Shown here piece after piece: positions 55,498 through 62,630 of a stretch of DNA of 62,630 nucleotides. Source of the DNA: Bryobacterales bacterium (GTDB lineage Bacteria; Acidobacteriota; Terriglobia; Bryobacterales; Bryobacteraceae); assembly GCA_016789785.1 (NCBI GenBank), contig JAEUQE010000016.1, positions 1 through 62,630 on the forward strand. Reading direction: 5' to 3'. The position numbers and the translations under genes are program-made. The stretch's first letter is position 1; every line of letters begins with the position of its first letter. A model generated the notes under the pieces. That model made no database searches, was not told the origin of the DNA, and was given only the letters and a program-made list of their open reading frames with translations.

Positions 55498-56682
55498 CTA
55501 TGCGTACTCCGGCGTATTTCGAGTCAGTTTGCGCAACCAGAACTTTAGAATCGCATCTTTGTGGATGTTCCAGAAATTGGAGAGGAGACGTTTTTTTAGC
55601 GTCGGGTATGGCTGCGTGCCGGCGAAGATGTCGCGAATGATGTCCGCGAAAAACGGGCTACGGTTCACGAACTGCACGGTACGCGTGGGGATTCCCTCAA
55701 ACAGAAACGTTCCGAGATAGACCCGCCGCGCGATCGTGGCCGCGAACGCGAGGTCATCCCCGAAATCCTTCGCAATCACCTGGCGATACGCCTGTGAGAT
55801 CCGCGCTGGCGCGTGCCGGTCCGCCACAAGCAACTCCGCCGCGAGATCTCCGCTACGAATCGCATAGTAGATCCCCTCACCCGTAATCGGATCCACGAAG
55901 CCCGCCGCATCGCCAGTGGCGAGCCAGCCTTCGCCCGCGATTCGATTCGTTCGCCACGCCGCGGTTTCAAGTGACGGCAGCAGGTGACTATAGAAGCGTG
56001 CGCCCTCGTATTCCAGCCCCTTCGATCGCATGTACGCTTCCAGCCGCTTCCGCAAAGCCTGCGCCGGTTCGCCCTTTCCGCAGATCCCCACCGAGAGGTG
56101 CTTCTCGCGAGGGAACACCCAAATGTAACCCTCCAGTTCGGGAAGGAACTCGATGTCGATGTCCTCCCGCCCGGCCTCCACGTAGTAGCCGAGAGCGATC
56201 ATCGCATCCGCTGGCCGAAGCTGTGTCCCAACCTCGCGCAACGGATTGCGCGCGCCCGTCGCCACAATCACGAAGTCCGCTTCCATGCCGCCATCGCGCG
56301 TCTCGATCCGCCAGCGATTGCTCTCGCGGTTCATCTGCAGGACTCGCGTCTTCTCGATATGAACGCCGGAAGCCGACGCACGATCGAGCAGCATCTGATT
56401 CAGATCGCGCCGCGAGTAGATGCAGATGGGCTGCGGCAGAGTGAGTTCCGCTGGAGCGGTCCGTGGAGCGCCGATCACCGAGCGGTGCACCATTCGCTTC
56501 GGCGTCTTATTGTGGAGCAGGAACGGATATTGTTCGTAAGCCTTGAAGGTGACGCCGCCGCCACAGGGCTTCTCCCACGCGAGCTTCTCATCGAAGAGCC
56601 ACGTCTCAATGCCGGCACGCGACAACCGCTCCGCCGCCATCGATCCGGAAGGTCCGCCGCCGAGTACGGCGACCCGCTTCAT
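55498..56682 (-). CDS. FAD-dependent oxidoreductase, geranylgeranyl-reductase family (copy 1)
   Basis: A protein of 394 aa with the same layout as its downstream neighbour: FAD loop LGGGPSGSMAAERLSRAGI, PCGGGVTFKAY, the central ATGARNPL and GDAAGFVDPITGEG. Copy 1 and copy 2 share these motifs but differ clearly elsewhere, so they probably handle different substrates or steps. I chose the ATG at 56682, which overlaps the lipoprotein stop in an ATGA. A role in reducing menaquinone or polyprenol side chains is inferred from the family. Confidence 0.88.
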   Translation of the reverse strand: MKRVAVLGGGPSGSMAAERLSRAGIETWLFDEKLAWEKPCGGGVTFKAYEQYPFLLHNKTPKRMVHRSVIGAPRTAPAELTLPQPICIYSRRDLNQMLLDRASASGVHIEKTRVLQMNRESNRWRIETRDGGMEADFVIVATGARNPLREVGTQLRPADAMIALGYYVEAGREDIDIEFLPELEGYIWVFPREKHLSVGICGKGEPAQALRKRLEAYMRSKGLEYEGARFYSHLLPSLETAAWRTNRIAGEGWLATGDAAGFVDPITGEGIYYAIRSGDLAAELLVADRHAPARISQAYRQVIAKDFGDDLAFAATIARRVYLGTFLFEGIPTRTVQFVNRSPFFADIIRDIFAGTQPYPTLKKRLLSNFWNIHKDAILKFWLRKLTRNTPEYA

Positions 56683-57149
56683 TTTTTCGCTCCACCACTC
56701 GGCGAATCGGTCGGCGGATGTCCCGGCGGCATTTGGCCGGAGGGCATTGCGCCAGAGGGAGGCATCGCGCCCGAAGGCGGCATTCCCTGCGGTGCGTTCA
56801 TCGGACCTGGAGCTTCCATCGCGCCGCCATGTTCCGACGAGCCGGAGCGGCCCTTCACCGTCCACTTGCCGTCCTTCACTTCCAGCACGTACTTCATCTG
56901 CATCGAGTTGGCATGGTCCGTTGCGCCCTTCGCACTCATCGTTACCGTGGCATCAGCCTCATTGCCACGGAACGAGACCGCGCCCACTTGCACATCCATC
57001 GCATCCACGTTGAGCCCCTTGCGATTCTTCAAGTAGTCCAGCACTCCTTGTTGAACCGCCTCCTTCGATTGCTTCGGTCCGGAGGAACAGGCTGTGAATA
57101 GCGACAGCACGCACGCTGATGCAAATAGAACCCGAATGTGGTTTGGCAC
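56679..57149 (-). CDS. Small lipoprotein with a Met/Gly/Pro-rich tail
   Basis: A protein of 156 aa with a lipoprotein signal (VLSLFTACSS, lipobox FTAC), a small alpha/beta body (QQGVLDYLKNRKGLNVDAMD; MKYVLEVKDGKWTVKGR) and a C-terminal tail of about 45 residues rich in Met, Gly and Pro with near-repeats of PSGAMP. It begins at a GTG six bases after a TATAAT box, and ends in an ATGA overlap with the first flavoprotein gene, so it heads that operon. Function unknown. Confidence 0.7.
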   Translation of the reverse strand: MPNHIRVLFASACVLSLFTACSSGPKQSKEAVQQGVLDYLKNRKGLNVDAMDVQVGAVSFRGNEADATVTMSAKGATDHANSMQMKYVLEVKDGKWTVKGRSGSSEHGGAMEAPGPMNAPQGMPPSGAMPPSGAMPSGQMPPGHPPTDSPSGGAKK

Positions 57150-57155
57150 AATCCG

Positions 57156-57161
57156 ATTATA
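57156..57161 (-). promoter_or_regulatory. -10 box TATAAT, leaderless-type
   Basis: On the minus strand TATAAT ends six bases before the GTG start at 57149, with no Shine-Dalgarno. Confidence 0.6.
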
Positions 57162-57527
57162 CCGATTGAACGCGCCGTGTCCCCCGAGTTCCAAAACCCG
57201 TGGTGCGGCACTGGCAAAGCCAGCCGAAAAGCGCAGCGGATCAGTGGAGCGACGTCGGCTGCGCCCACCAGCATCGCCAGCGTCTGCGGATTCGGTGCTG
57301 CCCTGTAGCGGTCAGGGCCGCGCCTCCAGCGCACCGCGAAGCGGCTTGGCCTTGAAGGCGAGGATGAGCGCCCAGACTGGAGCCCTGGGGAACAGGTGTT
57401 TGAGCGGCCAGCGGGCGCGTCTGAAGGACATGACATCTGATACCCTGCCTGACGGCGAGCCCGGGGAGAGTCGAGAGCGGGGAACACCTCTCTCGCAGGG
57501 TCGCACGACCACGGCGTCCCGCATTGC
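57162..57527. other. Intergenic region, nothing recognised
   Basis: About 370 bases between the lipoprotein promoter and the PIN toxin gene. Open frames here are rich in Arg, Pro and Ala in all phases, as expected of high-GC non-coding sequence, and none has a start signal or motif. It might hold a decayed gene, but I cannot show one. Confidence 0.4.
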
Positions 57528-57989
57528 TTAGGGCACGATCTCTTGCCAATCCTTGGCCGCAATGAACTGCGAAAGATGCCTCGAGTTTGTCGTGGCGACG
57601 ATCATATCCGCCGGTGCCGGCCCGAAGGACAGCGCTTGAGCCGCGAGGATCACATCAATGTCGAGGGCCTTCGGATCAGCAGTTGGCTTGCCGTCCTGTC
57701 TTGCCCGTGCCCAGAGGTCTGCGGCGAGCCGAAGGGCTTCGTCGGACAACGGCAGGTATCGTCCGGGCGTCGCGGAAACGAAGGCGTCCAGTCTCGCAAG
57801 CCCGAAGGTCTTGTGTGCTCGAGGCAGTTCTCGTCTGAGTTCGTAGTAGACGATCGCGGGAACGATCACGCGGTGCCCGCTCAGCAAGCAGCGGGAAAGC
57901 CACTCGGCAACACCCACCACGTCGGCGCTTCGCTGCGGATGGGTAAGAAGTCCAAGTGGGCCGGAGTCGAGGAAGAGGAAGCGGCTCAC
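57528..57989 (-). CDS. PIN-domain toxin (VapC-like)
   Basis: A protein of 153 aa with PIN active-site residues D8 (FLFLDSG), E50 (IVYYELRR) and D110/D112 (ALDIDVILAA). The fourth position, usually Asp, is likely an Asn in VATTNSRHLSQF, a substitution seen in many VapC proteins. It starts at a GTG that overlaps the upstream gene in a GTGA, as expected of a coupled toxin-antitoxin pair. Confidence 0.82.
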   Translation of the reverse strand: MSRFLFLDSGPLGLLTHPQRSADVVGVAEWLSRCLLSGHRVIVPAIVYYELRRELPRAHKTFGLARLDAFVSATPGRYLPLSDEALRLAADLWARARQDGKPTADPKALDIDVILAAQALSFGPAPADMIVATTNSRHLSQFIAAKDWQEIVP

Positions 57990-58228
57990 GGAAAGAGTAC
58001 ACGTTCACCGGTGGCGGTACGGTTGTCGTTCATCGCCTTCTTAAACTCGGCAACTTCGTCCTCCGCGGCTCGAAGCTGTTCCGGGTTTGTCGTGGCGTCT
58101 TGAGCCTTCCATGCGGCCAGGAGTTCGAGCGTAGCGGTGTCAATAGCCCCGCCCGGCGCTTGCGGCGGAGGCGAAGGCATGGGCTCAGTTGCCGACTGCT
58201 GCTTCATCGCTCTATCAATCTCCAACAT
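57986..58228 (-). CDS. Candidate antitoxin of the PIN toxin, unrecognised family
   Basis: A protein of about 80 aa from the ATG at 58228 (a GTG at 58252 is also possible). A short polar N-terminus and a proline-rich stretch (PMPSPPPQAPGG) are followed by an amphipathic helix (TLELLAAWKAQDATTNPEQL) and a charged tail that should bind the toxin. No AbrB, RHH or Phd DNA-binding domain is visible, so autoregulation may be absent or handled differently. Its role rests on the GTGA coupling to the PIN gene. Confidence 0.6.
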   Translation of the reverse strand: MLEIDRAMKQQSATEPMPSPPPQAPGGAIDTATLELLAAWKAQDATTNPEQLRAAEDEVAEFKKAMNDNRTATGERVLFP

Positions 58229-58252
58229 AATGGTACCAACTGAGCATTCCAC

Positions 58253-58588
58253 GGAAAGTGCCCGAATGTCCGCCGCGCCGTTTAGCAGTGTCCGAGATGC
58301 TTGATTCTCCCACGAGCGTCCCTCAAGCCCTCCCCTTGGCCGATATCCGATTCCGGGAGACAGCGCTGCCTCCGGCTGCCGCCGGATTGAATGACCTGTG
58401 ACTTCAGCCGCGTTTGGCGGTGCCGTGCAAGTGAACCACGCCGCGGCTACAGCCCTTTGATTTGATCGAGTCCACCTAACTAACGCTCCGAGGAGAAGTC
58501 ACAGGCCAGGATCACGTGACAGATCCCCGGAAGAGTAGCACCTCGCTCGAAATCCAAAGCCCGCGGCATCGCCGCTACAATAAATGGC
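58253..58588. other. Intergenic region between divergent genes
   Basis: No gene or clear repeat is seen. The end of the region carries the -10 box TACAAT (58576-58581), which lies seven bases before the ATG at 58589 and fits the leaderless pattern. Confidence 0.5.
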
Positions 58589-59473
58589 ATGCGCCTGGCT
58601 CTGATCCTGGCATTCACTTCCTTCGCTGCGGCTCAGCCACCTCCAGGACATGAGCCCGTGTTTCTGCGCCTTGCCGAGGAAGCAGAAGCCTTCGCGCGCA
58701 CGGCCACAAAGGTCGTCGGACAGGAAAAGCTCGAACAGGTCGCCGCCGACGTCCTGCCCCGATTCCAGATGCGCGGCGCCAAACCACACACGCCTTTCAA
58801 GACCCGCCAGATCGTCTCGGAGTACGCCTTTTCCACGCTGCCCGATGACCCAGGCAACCTCCACGAACTCCGCCAGGTGCTCACCGTCGACGGTAAGCGC
58901 GTCAAGGCGCCCGGTAAGATGCGCGAGACGCTCACCATGGGCCAGAAGACCGAAGCCGACAAGGCCAAAAAGCGCATGCTCAAGGAATTTGAAAGTTACG
59001 GGCTGCGCGAAGCCGCCACCGACTTCGGCCAGATGATCCTACTGTTCACGCAGCGCTCTCAAGCCAACTTCAAGTTCGCGCCCGCCAGAACCGAGAACAT
59101 CGCCGCGGACTCCGCCATCGTCTTCGTCTTCGAGCAAAAGGCAGGCGACTCTGCGATGACCGTTTTCGAAGGCCGCAACGTCGCACGCATCCCGCTCCGC
59201 GGCGAATTGTTCCTTCGCGCACGCGATGGCGTGCCGCTGCGCATCACCCTCGACTTCACCGAGACCGTCAAAGATGTGCCGCTGCGCCGCTACGCCATCG
59301 TCGATTATCAAATCAGCGCCCATGGCTTCGTGCTGCCGGTCTCGGTGATCTACTCCGAATCGGCAAGCGGCAAGATGCTCGTGGAGAATCGCTTTCAATA
59401 CACCGATTTCAAAATGTTCGGCGCATCGTCCGACGTCAAGTTCACCGCGGAGGAGGAGTTGCCCAAAAAATGA
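58589..59473 (+). CDS. Secreted protein of unknown function
   Basis: A protein of 294 aa with a signal peptide (LALILAFTSFAAAQPP). The body begins with a helical segment (FLRLAEEAEAFARTATKVVG) and ends in a beta-rich region (YAIVDYQISAHGFVLPVSVI). This pattern recurs in Acidobacteriota secreted proteins, but no family name is recognised. It begins leaderless-type and ends in an ATGA overlap with the esterase gene, so the two are coupled. Confidence 0.7.
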   Translation: MRLALILAFTSFAAAQPPPGHEPVFLRLAEEAEAFARTATKVVGQEKLEQVAADVLPRFQMRGAKPHTPFKTRQIVSEYAFSTLPDDPGNLHELRQVLTVDGKRVKAPGKMRETLTMGQKTEADKAKKRMLKEFESYGLREAATDFGQMILLFTQRSQANFKFAPARTENIAADSAIVFVFEQKAGDSAMTVFEGRNVARIPLRGELFLRARDGVPLRITLDFTETVKDVPLRRYAIVDYQISAHGFVLPVSVIYSESASGKMLVENRFQYTDFKMFGASSDVKFTAEEELPKK

Positions 59474-60093
59474 CCGCGCCAGTGATCTATCTGCATGGGT
59501 TCGCATCCGGCCCAGGCTCGAACAAGGCACAGTATTTCCGGAGGCAGTTCGCCGGCATCGGCGTCGATCTCGAAATCCCCGACCTCGCGCAAGGCGACTT
59601 CGAACATCTCACCATCACCGGACAACTCGCGGCGATCGAACGGGTGGCCGCCGGGCGCAACGTCGCATTGATGGGCTCAAGCCTCGGCGGCTATCTTGCG
59701 GCCCTCTACGCTGCGCGGCATCCCGAAGTCTCCCGGCTCGTCCTGCTCGCACCCGGCTTCGGCTTTCCCCAACGCTGGCCCGACACTCTGGGTCAGGAGA
59801 AATTCGCGGCATGGAAGGCCACCGGCAAGATGCCCGTGTTCCACTATGGCGAAAAGACAGAAAAACTCCTCGACTGGGGACTCATGGAGGATGGGGCAAA
59901 GTACGAGAGCTACCCCGCCGTGCGGCAGCCGTGCCTGATCTTCCACGGCAAGCATGATGACGTGGTCCCGGTGACTGCGTCAGAAACGTTCGCCGCCGGA
60001 AAACCGAATGTCGAGCTGCACGTGGAAGACTCCGATCATGAATTGCTGAACGTCGTCGACGCCATGTGGGATCGCGTGCGGACGTTCCTCTGA
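59470..60093 (+). CDS. Alpha/beta hydrolase, YqiA-like esterase
   Basis: A 207 aa serine hydrolase with the nucleophile elbow GSSLGGYLA (MGSSLGG), the oxyanion stretch IYLHGFASGPGS, an acid in GKHDDVVP and the catalytic His in VEDSDHELLN. Length and layout match the small YqiA/YcfP esterases, which cleave short acyl esters. No signal peptide, so it should act in the cytoplasm. Coupled to the secreted protein upstream. Confidence 0.88.
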   Translation: MTAPVIYLHGFASGPGSNKAQYFRRQFAGIGVDLEIPDLAQGDFEHLTITGQLAAIERVAAGRNVALMGSSLGGYLAALYAARHPEVSRLVLLAPGFGFPQRWPDTLGQEKFAAWKATGKMPVFHYGEKTEKLLDWGLMEDGAKYESYPAVRQPCLIFHGKHDDVVPVTASETFAAGKPNVELHVEDSDHELLNVVDAMWDRVRTFL

Positions 60094-60107
60094 CGGGCGT
60101 GAACGCG

Positions 60108-60935
60108 CTACTCCACGCGGAACGCCACGCGGTGCTCGTACTTCTTGCCGCTCCCAAGGTCGCGCACCTCGATCACAATCGGGTACTCGCCGGGGGGCAG
60201 TTTGTCGAGACGCAGATTGAGCACACCCGGCAGATACTTTCGCGGATAGAACGATGTCTCATCCGCCGTCGCGGCTTTTGGCTCCTGATAAAGCAGCTTC
60301 CCGGATGGCCGGTACACCGCCAGCCCGTACTCCACCTGTACGCGATTCTTCTCGCCGTACACGAAGCCTGCAATCTCGAAGCGGCCCCACAACTCATCGC
60401 CTGGACGATATGCCGGCACCAGCAGCGCCGCCGCGTCATTCTCTGAGCGGGTGAATCGGAAGTTCTGAATCGTTACGGACTCGGCGGGTTGCACCTTCAG
60501 CCCTCGGATCGCGAAAGGCAGATCGGCCTCTACCTGCGTATTGGCCAGCTTGTCGCGCGCCGTCAGCTTCAGGCGGCACTTGTTGCACGTCGCGGTCTGT
60601 GGCAACTCCACCTGATAGCGGATGAGCGGCTGCCAGTCCTTGTCTTCCTCGGCAAGTTCCACGTCAATGGGCTTCTTTTCCGGCGGCGCCAGCGAAACAT
60701 TTTCATCGTCAAATGTTTCAATCATCCATTCGAGCGAAATCGCCTCTTTCGGCGTCTTCGTATAGCCCGAGATCTTCGCCGTGAAGAAGAGTGTTTCGGT
60801 GGTCTGGAACTCCACGGCGCCTCGCAGCGCGGGCCCTCCATCGAACTGCTGAAACGCCGTCTGCGCGATCTGCAGCTTCGGCTGAGCCGCGCCATGGCTC
60901 GCGAACAGGACCGGAAGTAAGTACAGCAGATTCAC
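60108..60935 (-). CDS. Secreted protein of unknown function, cysteine pair
   Basis: A protein of 275 aa with a signal peptide (NLLYLLPVLFASHGAAQ) and beta-rich body (GAVEFQTTETLFFTAKISGY; GVLNLRLDKLPPGEYPIVIE). A CNKC pair lies at about residues 117-120. The start is a GTG. It is followed after 12 bases by the lipoprotein gene on the same strand. Family not recognised. Confidence 0.65.
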   Translation of the reverse strand: MNLLYLLPVLFASHGAAQPKLQIAQTAFQQFDGGPALRGAVEFQTTETLFFTAKISGYTKTPKEAISLEWMIETFDDENVSLAPPEKKPIDVELAEEDKDWQPLIRYQVELPQTATCNKCRLKLTARDKLANTQVEADLPFAIRGLKVQPAESVTIQNFRFTRSENDAAALLVPAYRPGDELWGRFEIAGFVYGEKNRVQVEYGLAVYRPSGKLLYQEPKAATADETSFYPRKYLPGVLNLRLDKLPPGEYPIVIEVRDLGSGKKYEHRVAFRVE

Positions 60936-60947
60936 AGGCTCGTGATT

Positions 60948-61502
60948 CTATTTTGGCAGTGCCGGCGGTTCCGTGAGCACTGGATCAGCATCAAGGTTCA
61001 ACGGAATGTCCACATAGGCGATGATTTCACTCCCCGGCTCGCCACCATCCGTCACCTGCAACTTATAGGCCCCCGGAGGCGCGTCAAACACGATCGTCCC
61101 CTGCTGCGTCTCCACCTGCTTCAACATCCGGTACAGACCCCACCAGCCCGGTACACCTTCCACATCATCCAATTCCCGGTACTGCTTGCCGTTCGGATCG
61201 AAAAGACTCAACAGCGGCAAGCCGGTCTCTTTCGGGCCGCTGTTGGTCGCGTTCAGACGCAACACGAGGAATCGATGCTGTGGTGTCCTGCCGCCAGCTT
61301 CGCCAAGCGACTGTTTCCATTCCGCATGAAGGATGGTGTAGATCACCGTGCCCACGCTCACCCGCTCGCCCATGCGATAAGTAAGCACACCCGGCGCAAC
61401 CTTTCTTGACTTGCAACTCATCGAAAAAAGAAGAGTGCAAAGTAGCAGGCCAAACATCATTTGACGTGAGAATGCTTGAACTGGGCGCGCAAGGTGTTTC
61501 AT
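60948..61502 (-). CDS. Lipoprotein of unknown function (DUF4352-like)
   Basis: A protein of 184 aa with a lipoprotein signal peptide (LLLCTLLFSMSC) and a beta-sandwich-like domain (VSVGTVIYTILHAEWKQS; RFLVLRLNATNSGPKETGLP; PNGKQY). This resembles the DUF4352 telokin-like group. It is divergent from the methyltransferase gene. Forms a two-gene unit with the secreted protein at 60935. Confidence 0.65.
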   Translation of the reverse strand: MKHLARPVQAFSRQMMFGLLLCTLLFSMSCKSRKVAPGVLTYRMGERVSVGTVIYTILHAEWKQSLGEAGGRTPQHRFLVLRLNATNSGPKETGLPLLSLFDPNGKQYRELDDVEGVPGWWGLYRMLKQVETQQGTIVFDAPPGAYKLQVTDGGEPGSEIIAYVDIPLNLDADPVLTEPPALPK

Positions 61503-61523
61503 GCTGAGATTTCAACCGTGATT

Positions 61524-62219
61524 ATGATGCTATTCCATCATCGCATGCAATGCGGCCTGCTGGCGCTACTTTCGATCTGCGTCCCCATGCTGCCGGCACA
61601 AGACAAACACCCGGCCACCCAACGCCGCATCGCCGACGTGATGGGCTTCGGCGGCGCACCTTGGCTGGAGCGATCCGAACGCGAACAGGAGGAGGCTCCC
61701 GAGCGTGCACTCAAGCTCATCGGCATCCAGCCAGGGATGGTCATTGCCGATGTCGGCGCGGGCACTGGCTACTTCACCCGCCGCATGGCCAAACTGACCG
61801 GCCCCACCGGCAAGGTCTATGCCGTGGATATCCAGCCTCGCATGATCGACGCGCTCAAGAAGAACATCGCACGGGAGAAGCTCACCAACGTGGAGCCGAT
61901 CCTCAACAAAGAAGACGACCCGATGCTTCCGTCCGGACAACTCGATTTGATCCTGATGGTCGACGTGTATCATGAGTTCGCACATCCCCAGGTGATGCTG
62001 CGCAAACTTCGTGAGACCTTGAAGCCGGACGGCCGCATGGTGCTGCTCGAATTCAAGAAAGAGGATCCGGACGTCCCGATCCGTCCGGAGCACAAGATGA
62101 GCGTCGAGGAAGCACGCGTCGAAGTCGAGGCGGAAGGATTCAAGCTGACCAAAGTGATCAGCAGCTTGCCACGGCAACATATCCTGATCTTCAATCTCGG
62201 CCCGAAGAAGGTGCAGTGA
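61524..62219 (+). CDS. SAM-dependent methyltransferase with a signal-like N-terminus
   Basis: A protein of about 231 aa. The methyltransferase core is clear: SAM loop ADVGAGTGYFTRRM, VYAVDIQPRMIDALKKN, and DLILMVDVYHEFAHP. The N-terminus (about residues 8-26, CGLLALLSICVPMLPAQ) looks like a signal peptide, which is unusual because SAM is a cytoplasmic cofactor. Starts at 61524, 61527 or 61545 are all possible. Its stop overlaps the next gene's ATG (TGATG). Confidence 0.78.
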   Translation: MMLFHHRMQCGLLALLSICVPMLPAQDKHPATQRRIADVMGFGGAPWLERSEREQEEAPERALKLIGIQPGMVIADVGAGTGYFTRRMAKLTGPTGKVYAVDIQPRMIDALKKNIAREKLTNVEPILNKEDDPMLPSGQLDLILMVDVYHEFAHPQVMLRKLRETLKPDGRMVLLEFKKEDPDVPIRPEHKMSVEEARVEVEAEGFKLTKVISSLPRQHILIFNLGPKKVQ

Positions 62220-62630
62220 TGCGCGGCTCTGTCCACCCCTCAGAGCATTCGTCTTATCGCGACCGCGCCACCGGGCGCACGGTCCATCAGATGACGTCCC
62301 ATGCGTCGATCAATCATGCCACCTACTTCCTGCAGAGTTCATTTACACCTGATGGCAAAACGTTGCTCTTCACTTCCTACCGCACAGGATCGGCACAGTT
62401 GTTCGAAGCGGCGTTTCCCGGCGGCGAGATCCGCCAGTTGACGGACCCGGATGGCGCGGCGCCGGGCGCGATTCATCCGTTCTCCGCGGCGATTCATCCA
62501 TCGGGGGAGAGCATCTTCTTCGTGCGTGGTGGCTCGATTCTCGAACTCGACCGGCATACGCTGAGCGAGCGGGTGATTGTCTCACTTGAAGGTGCACAGT
62601 TGGGCGAGTGCTCGCCTGACCGCCGTGGCG
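62219..62630 (+). CDS. Oligogalacturonate-lyase-like propeller protein (partial)
   Basis: The first 137 codons of a gene cut by the window edge. It begins at an ATG overlapping the methyltransferase stop. The readable part (YRDRATGRTVHQMTSHASIN; SSFTPDGKTLLFTSYRTGSA; GGEIRQLTDPDG) has the repeated SPDG/LTD blades of WD40-like PD40 propellers and resembles the N-terminus of PL22 oligogalacturonate lyases. No signal peptide is visible. The active site lies beyond the window. Confidence 0.65.
   Translation, partial: MRGSVHPSEHSSYRDRATGRTVHQMTSHASINHATYFLQSSFTPDGKTLLFTSYRTGSAQLFEAAFPGGEIRQLTDPDGAAPGAIHPFSAAIHPSGESIFFVRGGSILELDRHTLSERVIVSLEGAQLGECSPDRRG

Overview
This 62.6 kb window is GC-rich chromosomal DNA whose gene content points to an Acidobacteriota genome of the Solibacter/Bryobacter type. 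The pointers are an Oar-like TonB-dependent receptor with an N-terminal carboxypeptidase-regulatory domain, three ECF sigma factors (one of the 'Sig-70_X6' kind), Tat-exported sulfatases, a PEP-CTERM protein, a TolB/TPR regulator with an N-terminal domain common in this phylum, and many short secreted proteins of unknown function. This placement is inference from gene content. No rRNA, tRNA, CRISPR array, phage or intact insertion sequence was seen.

Layout. 1-7617 (-): an ECF sigma / zinc-type anti-sigma-FecR fusion / ABC ATPase operon, preceded on the same strand by the TonB-dependent receptor, which has its own terminator. 8065-10751 (+): a Tat-exported protein with two metallo-beta-lactamase domains, then an AbrB/PIN toxin-antitoxin pair. 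10840-13474 (-): old-yellow-enzyme oxidoreductase and MFS transporter. 13557-20982 (-): a DevBCA-TolC-like tripartite ABC exporter with an adjacent TetR repressor, matching palindromic operators and a trailing M48 protease. 21092-24800 (+): dusB, a TolB/TPR regulator and rnhA. 24897-31148: penicillin acylase (-), CNNM/CorC protein (+), small membrane protein (+), sulfatase (+). 31171-33087 (-): a second ECF sigma/anti-sigma pair. 33149-34360: a lipocalin-like secreted protein (-) and a frameshifted PEP-CTERM gene (+). 34399-38808: galactokinase, small membrane protein and Na+/sugar symporter (-), divergent from a sulfatase (+), which runs into a third ECF sigma factor. 39430-43035 (-): a degenerate receiver protein, a secreted serine protease with SLH repeats, and a secreted metallo-beta-lactamase. 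43163-45875 (+): ispG, an unknown protein and a methyltransferase. 45909-48667 (-): lysS-lolC. 48704-52453: glycosyltransferase, 2OG oxygenase, secreted glycosidase-like protein, universal stress protein. 52491-57149 (-): a decayed gene, hemL, two geranylgeranyl-reductase-like flavoproteins and a lipoprotein. 57528-58252 (-): a PIN toxin-antitoxin pair. 58589-62630: secreted unknowns, an esterase, a signal-peptide-bearing methyltransferase and the start of an oligogalacturonate-lyase-like gene.

Two sequence-level themes cut across the genes. First, many first genes of transcription units have a TANNNT -10 box exactly 6-7 bases before the start codon (ATG, GTG or TTG) and no Shine-Dalgarno, the signature of leaderless transcripts. 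Downstream genes instead use AGGAGG-type sites or 4-base ATGA/GTGA overlaps. Second, short palindromic sequences recur: TetR operators, a perfect 16-bp palindrome over the promoter of the TolB/TPR gene, and dispersed GTARCGCAG-type hairpins that include an inverted pair inside the exporter operon.

I found no clearly unprecedented system. The best candidates for follow-up are the ECF/zinc-anti-sigma-FecR/ABC operon, the two-domain MBL protein, the SLH serine protease, the tripartite exporter with its operators, and the sulfatase/symporter/galactokinase locus.
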